The notes beneath the pieces are model-generated. The model worked only from the letters and a program-made list of their open reading frames with translations, was not told the DNA's origin and did no database searches. From Ricordea florida (Eukaryota > Cnidaria > Anthozoa > Corallimorpharia > Ricordeidae): a stretch of DNA of 64,000 nucleotides. Shown here piece by piece: positions 58,701 through 60,984 of this stretch (positions are counted from its first letter, which is position 1; each line of letters opens with the position of its first letter). The position numbers and the translations under genes are program-made. The stretch spans positions 25,162,778 through 25,226,777 of the forward strand of contig OX453274.1 in the NCBI GenBank assembly GCA_949710005.1, written 5' to 3'.

Positions 58701-60984
58701 GGGGAAGTGGTTTGGAATAGGGGAGGGGTAAGCAGAAAATTAGGTTAGTTCAAGATCCTTTGGATATTCCCGTAGTAAAAAGATGGTGGTATTTGGAAGG
58801 AGATAAGATGGCAACTGTTTATTTATGCTCTTACGCTTTGGTATGTTTTCAAAACGTGTTTTTGGAATATTTCTACAATTATCGTGTTGCTTTTTTAAGG
58901 AAAGTTCGGAGCTCAAGAGAAGTGTATGTAGTGTGAAGGGTGTGAAATACTGTTAGGACACAATTGAAACTACAACATCAGTATTAAAAAAGAATAAACA
59001 ATTTAATTAATACATTCATTATAACATTTCAGCGTAACTCTAACTGTAAGATCTTGGTATAAACAATTCTCAGATATTTAAGGTAAAATGACTTCAAGAA
59101 GGTAATAACAATAACAAAGAAGCCCAGTTCATTCTGGGAACAAAACAGTTGCATAAATTCTAAGGTCGACTGTTGTGCCTCCTCGGGCGACAGACTTTGT
59201 TACTCAACGGTCGAATATTTAGCCTCAACGGGCGAGCTAGTAACCTCGTGCTTCCCCTTGACGCGCTATGAAACTCACTTTAACGACAGATCTGTTTTCC
59301 AATTGACCTTTCACGAATATGTACGAAGACAGGCAAGCTGGAGGCGGTAATTTGCTTAGAGGGCAAGTCTCTTTATCTGGTGATTGCCCCGTTTGAAGTG
59401 CATTGAAGAACATATCATTTCCATGAAGCAAGACACAATCGATTTCTTCACACCTCCATTGCTAAATTGGCTACAACTGGTCACATAGGAAGGTAGACAA
59501 ACTCATGAAAACCTCCTGTCGTCCTCGCGATTCATCACTAAATTGATCGTGACCTTGATGAACACTTCCGCGGGCATTTAGAAACATGTAGGCAATCGAA
59601 ATAAGGAAACGCCCTCACCTGACAATTCAACTCTTCCGAAGTTGTCAACCGCCAGCAAGACGTGAAGTGTGGTTAAACGTGCCGAAGAAATCATTGTGAC
59701 GTCGCACAACGAAAACTGCGCATGCCCCGAATCTGACATCCGAAAATTCGAGATTTTCCCCCGCTTATATGATATGAAACACCGCTGACCCTCAAATAGT
59801 ATGCTGTCTCGCTAAGGCTCGCCAGCAATTAATGCTATCCATGCAGGAGTTTCTTAACGTAAATACTCTTCTTCATTCCATCATTTTTTGCCTTCCAGTT
59901 ATCAAATAATGCTGCAGTGTTGGCAGAATGATCCAGCTTTAAGGCCAAAATTTGAAGAACTTAGGGACGAGTTGAAACATATGGAAAAAGAACACAAGGT
60001 AGGAAAATCAAAGGCTCCTTCGAGCTACCTCATGGTATGTGGTAATTGTTCCATGAAGTGCTGTCCTTTCCCCAGACCATAAAGCGTTCATTCCGAAAAG
60101 TTCGTTTTGTGCACTCTTGCTACGACTGATTGATTACTCGTCGTCCAACTTGGAGACATCGTCACTTTTAAGGCTTTAAAACCCATTTCTTTGCCCTCGA
60201 GCATTCTTGAACACATTTTCTGTTCGTTCGCATGAACTTCAAAAGTGTATTTTGATCAAAGATGGAGCGAAAGGAACGAAAACCCGCCTTGCCAATCGTT
60301 TTTGGCCTCAACACAACAGACGCCATTTTGTAAACATATGCTGCCGCTTTGTCTCACCCCCTCCCCCCACATACGTGAACATAAAACAATTGCATGACTT
60401 TGTGGACGAAACCAAACCTAGCAGAGGAGACAGGGGAGAACCTGTTTAATTCACATTTAATGCGGATTTAATGCATAAATTAATTGTCTAACGGGAATGG
60501 AGTGACAAATCCGACCATTACTATACCTCATGGTATGAAGTACATACCATGAGGTAAAAAGGGGGCCGGCAACGGTTTTTTTTCAGCTTATAATTTATCG
60601 TACAGGCCATCTACAGAGTTTAATTTTGCCATCGTTCCCTAGTAGTGTAGACCGCAAGCAGTCTTTTTTCCTCCATTCTTTCAGCGCGGAGCACGATGCG
60701 CTAACTTAATTAGAGACGAGGTCTCCCCATTCCCTCCTCATTTCTTTTCAACTAATTTGCATGAATAGTTCGCTAACTTCTGCGCGGCCAATCTAAGGCA
60801 AAAAGACGGACTACTCGCGGTCAACAAATAGTGACACTTGACATTGGGTATCTTATAATCATATTTGGTTTAATGACTTTTCTTAAAATTTTGTTCTTTC
60901 AATTTTCTTTTCTAACAGAGGGTAATTAACATGAGAATATATGACAACCAAATGTACGCAAACGTTGAAGACTTGGCTGATTAA
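25527..60984 (+). CDS. host receptor tyrosine kinase gene (Ig, SEA-like, TM, kinase), 3' part
   Basis: At least 13 exons joined with consistent phases: 25527-25784, 27768-27877, 36985-37043, 37145-37338, 37776-37895, 38424 to about 38467, 38603-38936, 39365-39475, 39821-40011, 40418-40540, 57263-57333, 58020-58060, 58531-58627, 59899-59998 and 60919-60984. The order is Ig, SEA-like, Cys-rich stalk, TM, juxtamembrane, then a complete tyrosine kinase resembling the FGFR/Cad96Ca-like group. The 5' exons (signal peptide, earlier ectodomain) lie outside or were not recognised. Introns carry the Crypton, LINE, Academ-H-like and E2 insertions without loss of any kinase exon. Confidence 0.85.
25785..26531. 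other. intron sequence, no gene
   Basis: Host intron DNA. A short inverted-repeat pair (cattggtcaaacgatttttctcactag and gaaaaatatcgtatgaccaat, about 26371-26420) lies near the start of the Crypton remnant. Confidence 0.5.
26532..27376 (+). pseudogene. Crypton-type tyrosine recombinase remnant (DUF3504/KIAA1958-like)
   Basis: The best piece is the frame 27072-27377 with [30 protein letters not shown] and [13 protein letters not shown], the block order of Crypton-derived DUF3504 proteins (KIAA1958, ZMYM2-like). Upstream, HFGLRG (near 27040) and an N-terminal start at 26532 ([11 protein letters not shown]) are in other frames with stops. The catalytic Arg-His-x-x-Arg-Tyr part at the C-terminus is missing. 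A dead fragment. Confidence 0.75.
27420..27660 (-). pseudogene. LINE (non-LTR retrotransposon) ORF2 C-terminal fragment
   Basis: On minus the sequence reads [20 protein letters not shown] then [13 protein letters not shown], the conserved tail after the reverse transcriptase domain of many animal LINEs. There is no start and no upstream RT, so it is a 5'-truncated copy. Confidence 0.75.
27768..27877 (+). CDS. RTK exon: start of SEA-like domain
   Basis: After a ctccctag acceptor: [20 protein letters not shown], then [10 protein letters not shown]. The phase (1 to 0) fits the Ig exon before and the exon at 36985 after. The SEA-like reading comes from the paired blocks here and in 37145-37338. 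Confidence 0.75.
27972..27980 (+). repeat. 9-bp target duplication of Academ-H-like element, left
   Basis: gatctgttt is repeated at 36675-36683, immediately outside the perfect TIRs. Confidence 0.85.
27981..28054 (+). repeat. left TIR of Academ-H-like element
   Basis: 74 bp, identical in inverse to 36601-36674. It contains its own inner palindrome: agaggtctctc and gagagacctct facing each other across about 31 bp. Confidence 0.95.
28201..33251 (+). pseudogene. DUF6589-type transposase gene, multi-exon, frameshifted
   Basis: Exons by splice sites: 28201-28911, 29142-29639, 29970 to about 30819, 31224-31493, 32055 to about 33251. The first exon has a Cys-rich start ([16 protein letters not shown]). 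The core has [20 protein letters not shown] and [17 protein letters not shown] with acidic residues typical of DUF6589 proteins. Near the end a C2H2-like finger ([14 protein letters not shown]) precedes a helical tail. The frame breaks near 30200-30240 and again near 32430-32450, so this copy probably makes no full protein unless these are sequencing errors. Confidence 0.75.
28961..29080. repeat. short inverted-repeat insertion (MITE-like) in transposase intron
   Basis: ctttagaataccccgccact at the left is matched by agtggcggggtatactaaag at the right, with weaker pairing inward. 120 bp, no coding capacity. Confidence 0.7.
33252..34348. other. gap between convergent transposon genes with diverged tandem repeats
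   Basis: About 220-240 bp units recur around 33460, 33677 and 33920 (variants of ccattctacttttgaaagaggtggg followed by tttcatttttgcaaa). No credible gene; the short frames there are by-products. Confidence 0.6.
34349..36468 (-). CDS. RecQ-family DNA helicase of the Academ-H-like transposon
   Basis: Two exons: 35978-36468 and 34349-35597, joined through a split Trp codon (VNNW), about 580 aa. Motifs: Walker [25 protein letters not shown] (DEAH-type box II), then in exon 2 [20 protein letters not shown] and the [10 protein letters not shown] arginine-finger motif VI, plus a Cys cluster ([11 protein letters not shown]) like the RecQ zinc subdomain. An ATP-driven 3'-5' unwinding activity is expected; here probably used in transposition. 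The frame is intact and the start is the first Met. Confidence 0.88.
36601..36674 (-). repeat. right TIR of Academ-H-like element
   Basis: Perfect inverse of 27981-28054. Confidence 0.95.
36675..36683 (+). repeat. 9-bp target duplication of Academ-H-like element, right
   Basis: gatctgttt, partner of 27972-27980. Confidence 0.85.
36985..37043 (+). CDS. RTK exon: SEA-like domain, middle
   Basis: After ctcttcag: [19 protein letters not shown], 59 nt, phase 0 to 2. It follows the exon at 27768-27877 across the Academ-H-like insertion. Confidence 0.7.
37145..37338 (+). CDS. RTK exon: SEA-like domain end and stalk
   Basis: [20 protein letters not shown] then a Pro/Thr-rich stalk ([16 protein letters not shown]). 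Acceptor ctgtacag, donor gtaaga. The V-x-A/V-D-L-x-L-x-F strand is typical of SEA domain C-terminal halves. Confidence 0.75.
37776..37895 (+). CDS. RTK exon: Cys-rich stalk and transmembrane helix
   Basis: [15 protein letters not shown] precedes a clear membrane helix ([20 protein letters not shown]) and a basic stop-transfer LHRR. Confidence 0.85.
38424..38467 (+). CDS. RTK exon: short juxtamembrane piece
   Basis: About 14 codons ([15 protein letters not shown]). Acceptor ttgtgcttcag. The end is set by phase; the donor there (gtgtta) is weak, so the boundary is uncertain. Confidence 0.5.
38603..38936 (+). CDS. RTK exon: juxtamembrane and kinase N-lobe
   Basis: Tyr-containing juxtamembrane region, then [20 protein letters not shown] (glycine loop GKGAFGQV) and VAIKML with the ATP-binding Lys. 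Donor gtgata. Confidence 0.92.
39365..39475 (+). CDS. RTK exon: kinase alpha-C helix region
   Basis: [20 protein letters not shown] (Glu of the C helix in SEL) and [11 protein letters not shown]. Typical second kinase exon of FGFR-like genes. Confidence 0.92.
39821..40011 (+). CDS. RTK exon: hinge and alpha-E helix
   Basis: [20 protein letters not shown] (hinge), a short kinase-insert-like stretch, then [19 protein letters not shown]. Donor gtaagc. Confidence 0.92.
40418..40540 (+). CDS. RTK exon: catalytic loop and DFG
   Basis: [13 protein letters not shown] (HRDLAARN catalytic loop) and [20 protein letters not shown] (DFG and activation-loop Tyr). Ends on a full codon at 40540; the next exon is 16.7 kb away because E2 lies in this intron. 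Confidence 0.95.
40990..40994 (+). repeat. target site duplication of E2, left copy (ccttg)
   Basis: ccttg recurs at 56677-56681. If the terminal T of E2 is counted to the host, the duplication is tccttg (6 bp), the same ambiguity as in E1. Confidence 0.8.
40995..41325 (+). repeat. left TIR of E2
   Basis: Inverse of 56346-56676; the match ends about 10 bp before the PolB start codon. It contains a gatttaatcaga-type tandem stretch (41081-41115) and two related blocks, gggcccgataatgctagcaca and gagcccgacaattctagcaca. No resemblance to the E1 TIR apart from the promoter motif. Confidence 0.92.
41302..41308 (+). promoter_or_regulatory. cttaaag motif before E2 PolB
   Basis: Lies in the TIR, starts 33 nt before the ATG at 41335; the mirror copy serves the right-end gene. 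Confidence 0.5.
41335..45882 (+). CDS. E2 family B DNA polymerase, protein-primed type, with Cys-rich and HNH insertions
   Basis: 1515 aa from ATG 41335. I prefer this to the upstream ATG 41197, which lies in the TIR ahead of the promoter motif. Order: basic N-terminus, proline-rich linker, a module with [11 protein letters not shown] and [12 protein letters not shown] (cysteine-protease-like pattern as in other Maverick PolBs) split by a very Cys-rich insertion, a C2H2 finger (CLRCFNSF), exonuclease I DFEG (Asp636), an EndoVII/HNH-like block ([18 protein letters not shown], about 766), exonuclease II ([10 protein letters not shown]), [16 protein letters not shown], and polymerase motifs A (LDANNLYG, 1113), B (MNNSVFGKT) and C (MTDTDS, 1347-1349). 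Confidence 0.93.
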   Translation: MDRFDKLNTKQLSSLLSWYRIRGRSRMTTREAKIQALNNIPEVINNAQQIADNRREIFGAIDNMPRRRANQPQLPLPIPRNRPNLPPLNIPQPNKIPDTSPDSPDSFIPRTPPGSPDRYKSGTPPGTPPPNQPTINKPKQKRPSPPKPTRPPPPIPTKSKKQDPVKNTPFLGNVLNKFWDFVKPYIPEKVKNKTEELAKNFIDRYKKANEINQPKNQPNRTKSKRDYKKEGARPKTKRLKEEELIIKENVRKFKNGYLKQHTIDGKKGYTIGEFMKKIKPKVMDIINKDKKPKKVKVILSSKFVKSPLQNNQITEEVEKYFGAKPKIITEASNLSEEYDDIIKNILGEVERFQENTDSGVFQFDSVVCFDIGIAPYAVTSGSSYIPTPERLAAKKATINIQNKCEDCGQLSLTEAVFPRKNHRERVNNELLENCKKLNFSGIEGAMKLKDFSKFEKQNPYPVNVLKYDEETDKIYTARLSDKCYCKKEEKCKNCGCMKKECKKKQKCVKKDCAKHECEECGCKKCDCNNYECKLCDCKFITLLLINNGEKTHYILVNNVSRLLSSEIDKNKNKKHFCLRCFNSFYDERILQEHKEYCDSHGEVKIKMPRNEDGSPKFIYFKNFKNKMRSPFVIYVDFEGRLIPIHTCSPNEIKSFTKNYQMHKASGFCYYIKCFDESILPNDFKICVNYTAKSDDEDVAQIFTEYLERDVRKIFELIEEKKETFKVYDKKNMSKMDKKDYENATHCHICERKFSESEEEDFKKVIDHCHLTGKYRGAAHNICNLKYVIPKFIPVVIHNLSGYDSHLFIKNLGKTKGEMSCLANTDEKYISFSKKILINYDHDCDCDCDCDDDEKPITRTIRFIDSYKFMQLSLSGLVDNLTKCGKCESCKPGKCLKRYIKGGKIITFNGVGNCDQCKNCKLLGSMCFSPIDKNMAVTKKHFTGEKLKLLLRKGVFPYDYFDRIAKLNETEIPPKEAFKSILNNQDISDEDYEHAKKVWETFGMKTMRDYHDLYLKTDVLQLADAFENFRDVCINNYSLDPAHYFTLPGLSWDAMLKLTKVSLELFTDVNMLLFIEKGIRGGTSQISKRYAKANNPYMTDFEINKLISYIIYLDANNLYGAAMSKKLPKRGFKWIPNEELENWRDMPCIVEVDLEYPKNLHDSHKDLPLAPEKLTVNKVKKLVPNLFDKKRYVVHHETLKFYESLGLKITKIHKGIKFQESKWLQVYIDRNTELRKHAKNDFEKDFFKLMNNSVFGKTMENMRKRIDVRLVNNIESAKKLIRKPNFNHFTIFSEDLAAINMKKTEIRFNKPVYVGFSILDLSKQIMYDFHYNYIKEKYGEKAELLMTDTDSLVYNIETEDFYEDIRLDVREKFDTSNYPKNHKSGIWDDANKKVIGKFKDEFGGSIPTEFVGLGAKQYALLMDNDKEIKKNKGTKKLVVKKTISFNDFKNCLNTKEPQMRSQNLIGSKLHDIYTKTVNKKALSAYDDKRIIQKDGIHTLPYGHYLTKTELGGNSVS
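45840..46817 (-). CDS. E2 retroviral-type (rve) integrase
   Basis: 325 aa, closely similar to the E1 integrase along the whole length. Catalytic Asp in HQADLLFLP, Asp in LMVDPGKEF and Glu in AFVENANR. The C-terminal block [16 protein letters not shown] is kept. It overlaps the PolB 3' end by 43 bp (4 bp in E1). It may share the divergent tttaaaa region at 46817 with the 63-aa gene. Confidence 0.95.
   Translation of the reverse strand: MMTKIYYSAEGYWKGYSAISKLAEKARVSENEAKRWLQKQAIWQIYLPSPKYIPRPHWTVDKPNQIHQADLLFLPHDRVRRKTYKYALVLVDIASRYKDAEPLTSKESREISEAFTKIYSRRLKFPKTLMVDPGKEFMGEVSKLMNYHNVRIQRSEAGNHRAQAFVENANRILGERLFSHQYAQEMISDDRSRVWVKRLPAILKTLNNMKTRITGKEPDEAIKLKELNIEPKNYLREVGPDEVRLPPIVKVRYLLSPGELEGGERRRATDPIWSIKVYSISRSVISSNQPVLYYLIDGPRRGFVREELQVIPYDTELPPNSVLVR
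46817..46823 (+). promoter_or_regulatory. tttaaaa motif before E2 63-aa gene
   Basis: Starts 32 nt before the ATG at 46849, directly at the integrase start on minus. Confidence 0.4.
46849..47040 (+). CDS. E2 small charged protein, 63 aa
   Basis: Helical and basic, with [20 protein letters not shown]. Not present in E1, where the capsid gene follows the integrase after 34 bp. It is flanked by the motif on both sides (46817 and 47036), supporting a real gene. No family recognised. Confidence 0.6.
   Translation: MVAEEEKIKFTENQINLMKKIIRKKILYMEDGEKIFNIMILIPEAREGLLKHIGELENRTTPI
47036..47042 (+). promoter_or_regulatory. tttaaag motif before E2 capsid candidate
   Basis: Overlaps the stop of the 63-aa gene, starts 34 nt before the capsid ATG. 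Confidence 0.55.
47070..48308 (+). CDS. E2 candidate major capsid protein
   Basis: 412 aa, collinear with the E1 protein at 14361-15596 from [20 protein letters not shown] to the C-terminal [14 protein letters not shown]. The differences cluster in loops (near residues 130-140, 255-260 and 325-332), as expected of surface loops of a capsid protein. Same caveat on the fold assignment as for E1. Confidence 0.7.
   Translation: MTSEKINPNRIPKEPFGLKAESTLNRITLNPSSASPGETLYINIPKLAENLVIVPGSVSLLFDLDVEGHANNTVVNNLGRNLVTRMKVLFGGETLQDTQRYDLFQTYSDLFLTKEEREDRLKQGISSIDIRRHRTKSGDAKTGIDAKEIALAKVHGSKYRIPINHPILNDHGVFYPKALENHLIFEITLAPINNILIYSDATKPPSYSIKNLELEYSSISSEYLAREAQAAYQVGKGFFYENVTLHKTFTFSVGGDGVINQHINLPRRSMTGILFLFLLPQAAGARDSENFYNPGISSVEIDVDGVPNRIYSRGMIPSDLWESVKKRFRQTGQFSLKEKEFYADKFALWVDTRTHPDNGIHGGGLALNNTHDGVKIEIKRKQSGSGTVTCHMFVVADAMLEIMNSSLRSIKY
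48335..48961 (+). CDS. E2 A32-like packaging ATPase
   Basis: 208 aa, same length as in E1. Walker A GPTNCGKT, Walker B LIILDD, and [16 protein letters not shown] all unchanged. 26 bp after the capsid stop. Confidence 0.93.
   Translation: MEDLRDKIPFHCIITGPTNCGKTKYLIEQLRGPFRKVFEYIVLICPTYSKNKTYHNFALGDKHFYKLSPDASNVEEINELLNDCQTLFSGTNTLIILDDCAVSNDLKKRSNKFIDLAFSGRHHGLSVWVLTQQLTSIAKPFRENVACVVTFHNPSQKGMKMFFEDYGGDLDYELGKKFVQLLKTEKYSRLCLSLRYPFNCYLEIPEVI
48967..49527 (+). CDS. E2 conserved protein, 186 aa (homologue of E1 16262-16765)
   Basis: Start chosen at ATG 48967, 5 bp after the ATPase stop, because the upstream frame lies inside the ATPase gene. Core block [20 protein letters not shown] is identical to E1; N- and C-terminal tails are longer and different. 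Confidence 0.8.
   Translation: MTKPEDYIDQPQGGTEKTEVKNDTNQTEDLEIKQESLAILAALGTTKEYLGVDMSLGDIKKLSEKEVEKYFNRYQAVMGKKINGGLVDSSLQLVSKIISYLVPVDDIESLCNDLKNDDLVNRELSNIVGLLALKAGRLAALASGIFQVAKHIKFNKNQQFPREETVNSNTTYQETKQSAEGVDTVH
49533..49539 (+). promoter_or_regulatory. tctaaag motif before E2 139-aa gene
   Basis: Starts 30 nt before the ATG at 49563. Confidence 0.5.
49563..49982 (+). CDS. E2 single-pass membrane protein, 139 aa
   Basis: The start at [12 protein letters not shown] (49563) matches the E1 start MSDQVVEQITMDP; an ATG 15 nt upstream is less likely. Lys/Glu-rich N-terminal half, membrane segment [20 protein letters not shown], proline-rich end. Confidence 0.8.
   Translation: MSEQVEQITADPLPENKDTNKREKDPKKVAAGKKLAEYNKKAKDALAREMKREEEQDQLRGGENENTVSESKSWLPELSFTTVLSVIGLGFTAFDLFMRYREKARVEYSNRIADLSQVPQLPQPKKIPFSANPKSLGME
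49993..49999 (+). promoter_or_regulatory. tttaaaa motif before E2 72-aa gene
   Basis: Starts 33 nt before the ATG at 50026; a second candidate (tctaaag) lies 10 bp upstream at 49983. Confidence 0.45.
50026..50244 (+). CDS. E2 small hydrophobic protein, 72 aa
   Basis: Differs from the E1 copy (17262-17480) at five residues by eye, while many third codon positions differ. The next gene starts 1 bp after its stop. Confidence 0.85.
   Translation: MSTENKLVKTVTDSAVLIGLGAGVGYVAKKMMKESFLSDPSSSITNYAKWVAVLSGSMYLKTYLEDQKILPK
50246..50638 (+). CDS. E2 conserved protein, 130 aa
   Basis: Same length as E1 17487-17879. Hydrophobic start [21 protein letters not shown], charged middle, conserved tail [12 protein letters not shown]. 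It is separated by 1 bp from the preceding gene, so it is very likely read from the same transcript. Confidence 0.8.
   Translation: MAAIAMMIGGAILNATAFTGGNYLAKYLSGRNEDTEKIRHDKAMEKYQRDYAEYQEKRQKMLDWKMKRKDEKYQASKNISATNQAFELYAQMNEPKFSDYYKPSDDPKTGEMVYVGAGMLGLGYAASKFL
50640..50669. terminator. hairpin at convergent gene end of E2 (first)
   Basis: gttatgtaac, loop cagtaattgg, gttatataac. It begins 2 bp after the 130-aa gene stop and faces the DUF2738-like gene, whose stop is 24 bp beyond. Confidence 0.7.
50693..51502 (-). CDS. E2 DUF2738-like protein, 269 aa
   Basis: Blocks [63 protein letters not shown] and [16 protein letters not shown] are in the order I know from DUF2738 proteins of large DNA viruses and Polinton-like viruses, for which a single-stranded DNA-binding role has been suggested. 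Acidic C-terminal tail ([10 protein letters not shown]), common in such proteins. E1 lacks this gene: there only 50 bp separate the neighbours. Its own motif (tttaaaag on minus) lies at 51531-51538. Confidence 0.75.
   Translation of the reverse strand: MQYENTQLIDINTYNPKVSMIFSKPIIGQIPGSKPKVEFKRIKIFTKNDDGTEGELVIKTGNLYSYGVSTNTSQETGAITGYTFPLCLWSGSSPTPEEEKWIDLFNDIVDNCIDHLLMNRDKIGKFELERKELEKQKGGLNPLYWKMEKSSAARVPDSGPTLYAKLIWKKKQDQIETKFYNSKNDKVIDPLKLLNKGCRAEEAVVKIESIFIGGSCIALQVKLYEAVIEPNREMKRLTKPRCSDSKSAAEEMEKSEYEYEEDSDDGSLM
51531..51538 (-). promoter_or_regulatory. tttaaaag motif before E2 DUF2738-like gene
   Basis: Reads tttaaaag on minus, about 36 nt upstream of the ATG at 51502. It faces away from the tctaaag motif of the next gene at 51558. 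Confidence 0.45.
51558..51564 (+). promoter_or_regulatory. tctaaag motif before E2 coiled-coil gene
   Basis: Starts 32 nt before the ATG at 51590. Followed by gatttcttact.atgagtaaaaaatcatgg as in E1. Confidence 0.6.
51590..52837 (+). CDS. E2 coiled-coil protein with hydrophobic glycine-rich C-terminus, 415 aa
   Basis: About 90 residues longer than the E1 homologue, mainly in the coiled-coil middle (roughly 180-310). N-terminus very acidic (Asp-rich). The C-terminal third from [11 protein letters not shown] onward is almost unchanged, including [20 protein letters not shown] and the last membrane segment [13 protein letters not shown]. This suggests that the tail is the functional core and the coiled coil is variable. 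Confidence 0.8.
   Translation: MAEEMAMKDFPRDNDDGDDDDNDDWDWDGENYEIPKTNTSSSIDQGYLGYSEYMAERKRLQWEIKDEEKKTPNIVERDEKYDRRREAGQELKRYFPTFNPDDATFNVTYGKDGSIIVEYSNRANSRPHIILDKYKNLKLEDLPKGMRKELGADYETMLEKYNNSRLELRKSIEANNELNNASQGLKAAAEVYPLEIERYVEREKELREFIERQQVQKAETKSLFDQTVKQNIELKIQAEKLLDEVKLYKEEIDKYKKGKSNESKLKQSNERLKSEVDKLNERLSNKIISSEEQLSEIEGRKDEIIKNLPLRERIKYIFKKYGFTVFAVLIAVGAVIGVIVSNLSKGLSKLGSGLSSGLKTIGKKLGEILPGMVGAIVSFLFKTAGEVIGFLGKNAWLLIMAVVLYFVESIKRKRK
52842..52848 (+). promoter_or_regulatory. tttaaag motif before E2 206-aa gene
   Basis: Starts 34 nt before the ATG at 52876. Confidence 0.55.
52876..53496 (+). CDS. E2 helical protein with glycine-rich membrane hairpin, 206 aa
   Basis: Start set at [12 protein letters not shown] to match E1 (MEDYNRIYPQLP); the open frame upstream overlaps the previous gene. 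The hairpin block [19 protein letters not shown] is kept. Confidence 0.8.
   Translation: MSEYNGIYPQLPNNNFQTQSGDNLINFRLQKSSEVLQNLEKEIKHYEEVRKKYNRARGICTKISVSGGFISVLLSASGLGTSLTGFGAVVGVPLGVVGGVFGGLSIGFGFASKSLSGKVSKHEQTVAIAKSKLNTISDLVSKALKDNIISDQEFSIILAELEKFQKLKQEIRQKFRKDSEKNFDMSVIRKKVREDLLKELTGGKGH
53557..53563 (+). promoter_or_regulatory. tctaaag motif before E2 532-aa gene
   Basis: Starts 36 nt before the preferred ATG at 53593, supporting that start over the ATG at 53506. Confidence 0.5.
53593..55191 (+). CDS. E2 large conserved protein with C-terminal membrane anchor, 532 aa
   Basis: Start [13 protein letters not shown] matches E1 MGLLNDFRNRYPKA. Conserved blocks are as in E1. An extra glycine-rich loop occurs around residues 265-290 ([15 protein letters not shown]), and the C-terminal segment [16 protein letters not shown] is the likely membrane anchor. 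Confidence 0.85.
   Translation: MLLDDFKTRYPNANLEKFTFVNDPFGGYIEWKVNGTTIMSDDDPSGKTWTANLSNNLKTLLWEDLGVENKVKVNSFPKSLSFTKETYAIPGVRFDEFANDVTKMLTNLDIYVSEKDHFTAAMTNVFKNQTVELTSGKEARAWLSKPNINHWPQQLNMAVWCATSGCGVSLIEILNYPRVIRSFFIFHVYFTIRRILQELNVPLPGEQTFSSKNNPYSKNIYNRLCAEFGLSNNQDFKGWNKPLADFRFKGGANRGVGDVFIDYGKGYIPPGGGSSQAIGGGNQNARIIHPNDPDVNIWPSEINKFADYGGKKFGGTLISMLRNDHFVDFQYAWFIPESGYGLTKAGLGRINRSVEAFVYCILGAQVNTRNSIVGNGGGAIETQNEFKALFESSVIENDISKSIQNYQQSVQETKLRLDLAVAPGVWLMPSNLIINTESVVGYNNNLKIATEDMKFGENNSINVETKNVGITHSLGTSKVLLNTNPQPRNPKLSNNDKSDNSGKVSNIETSSHQNNLIVLMFAGGLLSWFLFR
55209..55215 (+). promoter_or_regulatory. tctaaag motif before E2 penton-like gene
   Basis: Starts 32 nt before the ATG at 55241. Confidence 0.5.
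55241..55876 (+). CDS. E2 candidate minor capsid (penton-like) protein, 211 aa
   Basis: Same length as E1 21843-22478 and collinear. Blocks [45 protein letters not shown] and the strand-rich end are shared. Only one copy in E2. Confidence 0.65.
   Translation: MLSITMCDSETRIYLDPPLKNIREIQLLDCNIKSKRLINFKERQTIFNDENQVFMIIQPGTYSLRNIQSIFLNDPNTEKITIIETDTFVYLYSNKNFKIKLTRGLAFGLGVPEVINPGKLYPINIQIKEPLRLMCSLVDTKSSYLNKTKNIELVKLSPSQLLANIPSKDYPTIPVQKYENPINHFDLTILDTEWKKLDLKGSPITFSLRFR
55884..55913. terminator. hairpin at convergent gene end of E2 (second)
   Basis: gttatgtaac, loop cagtaattag, gttatataac. It lies between the penton-like stop (55876) and the zinc-ribbon stop (55942). Confidence 0.7.
55942..56337 (-). 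CDS. E2 terminal zinc-ribbon repeat protein, 131 aa
   Basis: N-terminal helical Rho_N/SAP-like part ([20 protein letters not shown]), then four units such as [26 protein letters not shown] and [13 protein letters not shown]. The last two units are nearly identical in DNA, a recent tandem copy. Promoter motif cttaaag on minus at 56363-56369, inside the TIR. Confidence 0.85.
   Translation of the reverse strand: MNKLRDLYIYELKIIAKDLEIKGRSKMSKKELIDEITNFNDEKITDLIEKVIPISRITCDHEKIKKFCSECNGYNCAHNKYKYRCKECGGSQICEHNKQKQYCKECGGSHICEHNKQKQQCKECRMNKKLI
56346..56676 (-). repeat. right TIR of E2
   Basis: Inverse of 40995-41325 with almost no differences seen by eye. Confidence 0.92.
56363..56369 (-). promoter_or_regulatory. 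cttaaag motif before E2 zinc-ribbon gene
   Basis: TIR copy of the motif at 41302-41308; starts 32 nt upstream of the minus-strand ATG. Confidence 0.5.
56677..56681 (+). repeat. target site duplication of E2, right copy (ccttg)
   Basis: Partner of 40990-40994. Confidence 0.8.
57263..57333 (+). CDS. RTK exon: activation-loop end and APE-equivalent region
   Basis: [20 protein letters not shown] then KSDV. Phase 0 at the start, matching the exon ending at 40540 on the far side of E2. Confidence 0.93.
57378..57520. repeat. inverted-repeat (MITE-like) sequence in intron
   Basis: agtatgccatata at the left and tatatggcatact at the right face each other, with further matching blocks (ccaccattgtgatgagtgcgggagac against gtccgtcacaatggtgcagg). 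No coding capacity. Confidence 0.6.
57521..58019. other. intron, nothing recognised
   Basis: AT-rich intron DNA between two kinase exons. Confidence 0.6.
58020..58060 (+). CDS. RTK exon: alpha-F helix
   Basis: [13 protein letters not shown], 41 nt. With the preceding exon it forms DVWSFGV. Confidence 0.93.
58531..58627 (+). CDS. RTK exon: alpha-G region
   Basis: [20 protein letters not shown] then [13 protein letters not shown]. Acceptor gttcatag, donor gtaact. Confidence 0.93.
58628..59898. other. intron, nothing recognised
   Basis: About 1.3 kb of intron without a credible gene; short frames have no domains. Confidence 0.6.
59899..59998 (+). CDS. RTK exon: end of kinase C-lobe
   Basis: [20 protein letters not shown] (the CW..DP..RP signature) and [13 protein letters not shown]. 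Confidence 0.95.
60524..60556. repeat. perfect short hairpin in RTK intron
   Basis: tacctcatggtatg and cataccatgaggta pair over 14 bp with a 5-nt loop. Role unknown. Confidence 0.7.
60919..60984 (+). CDS. RTK last exon
   Basis: [20 protein letters not shown] then D and TAA. Acceptor tctaacag. The YANV motif is a possible phosphotyrosine docking site (Y-x-N, Grb2-type SH2), inferred from the motif only. Confidence 0.8.
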   Translation, partial: RVINMRIYDNQMYANVEDLAD

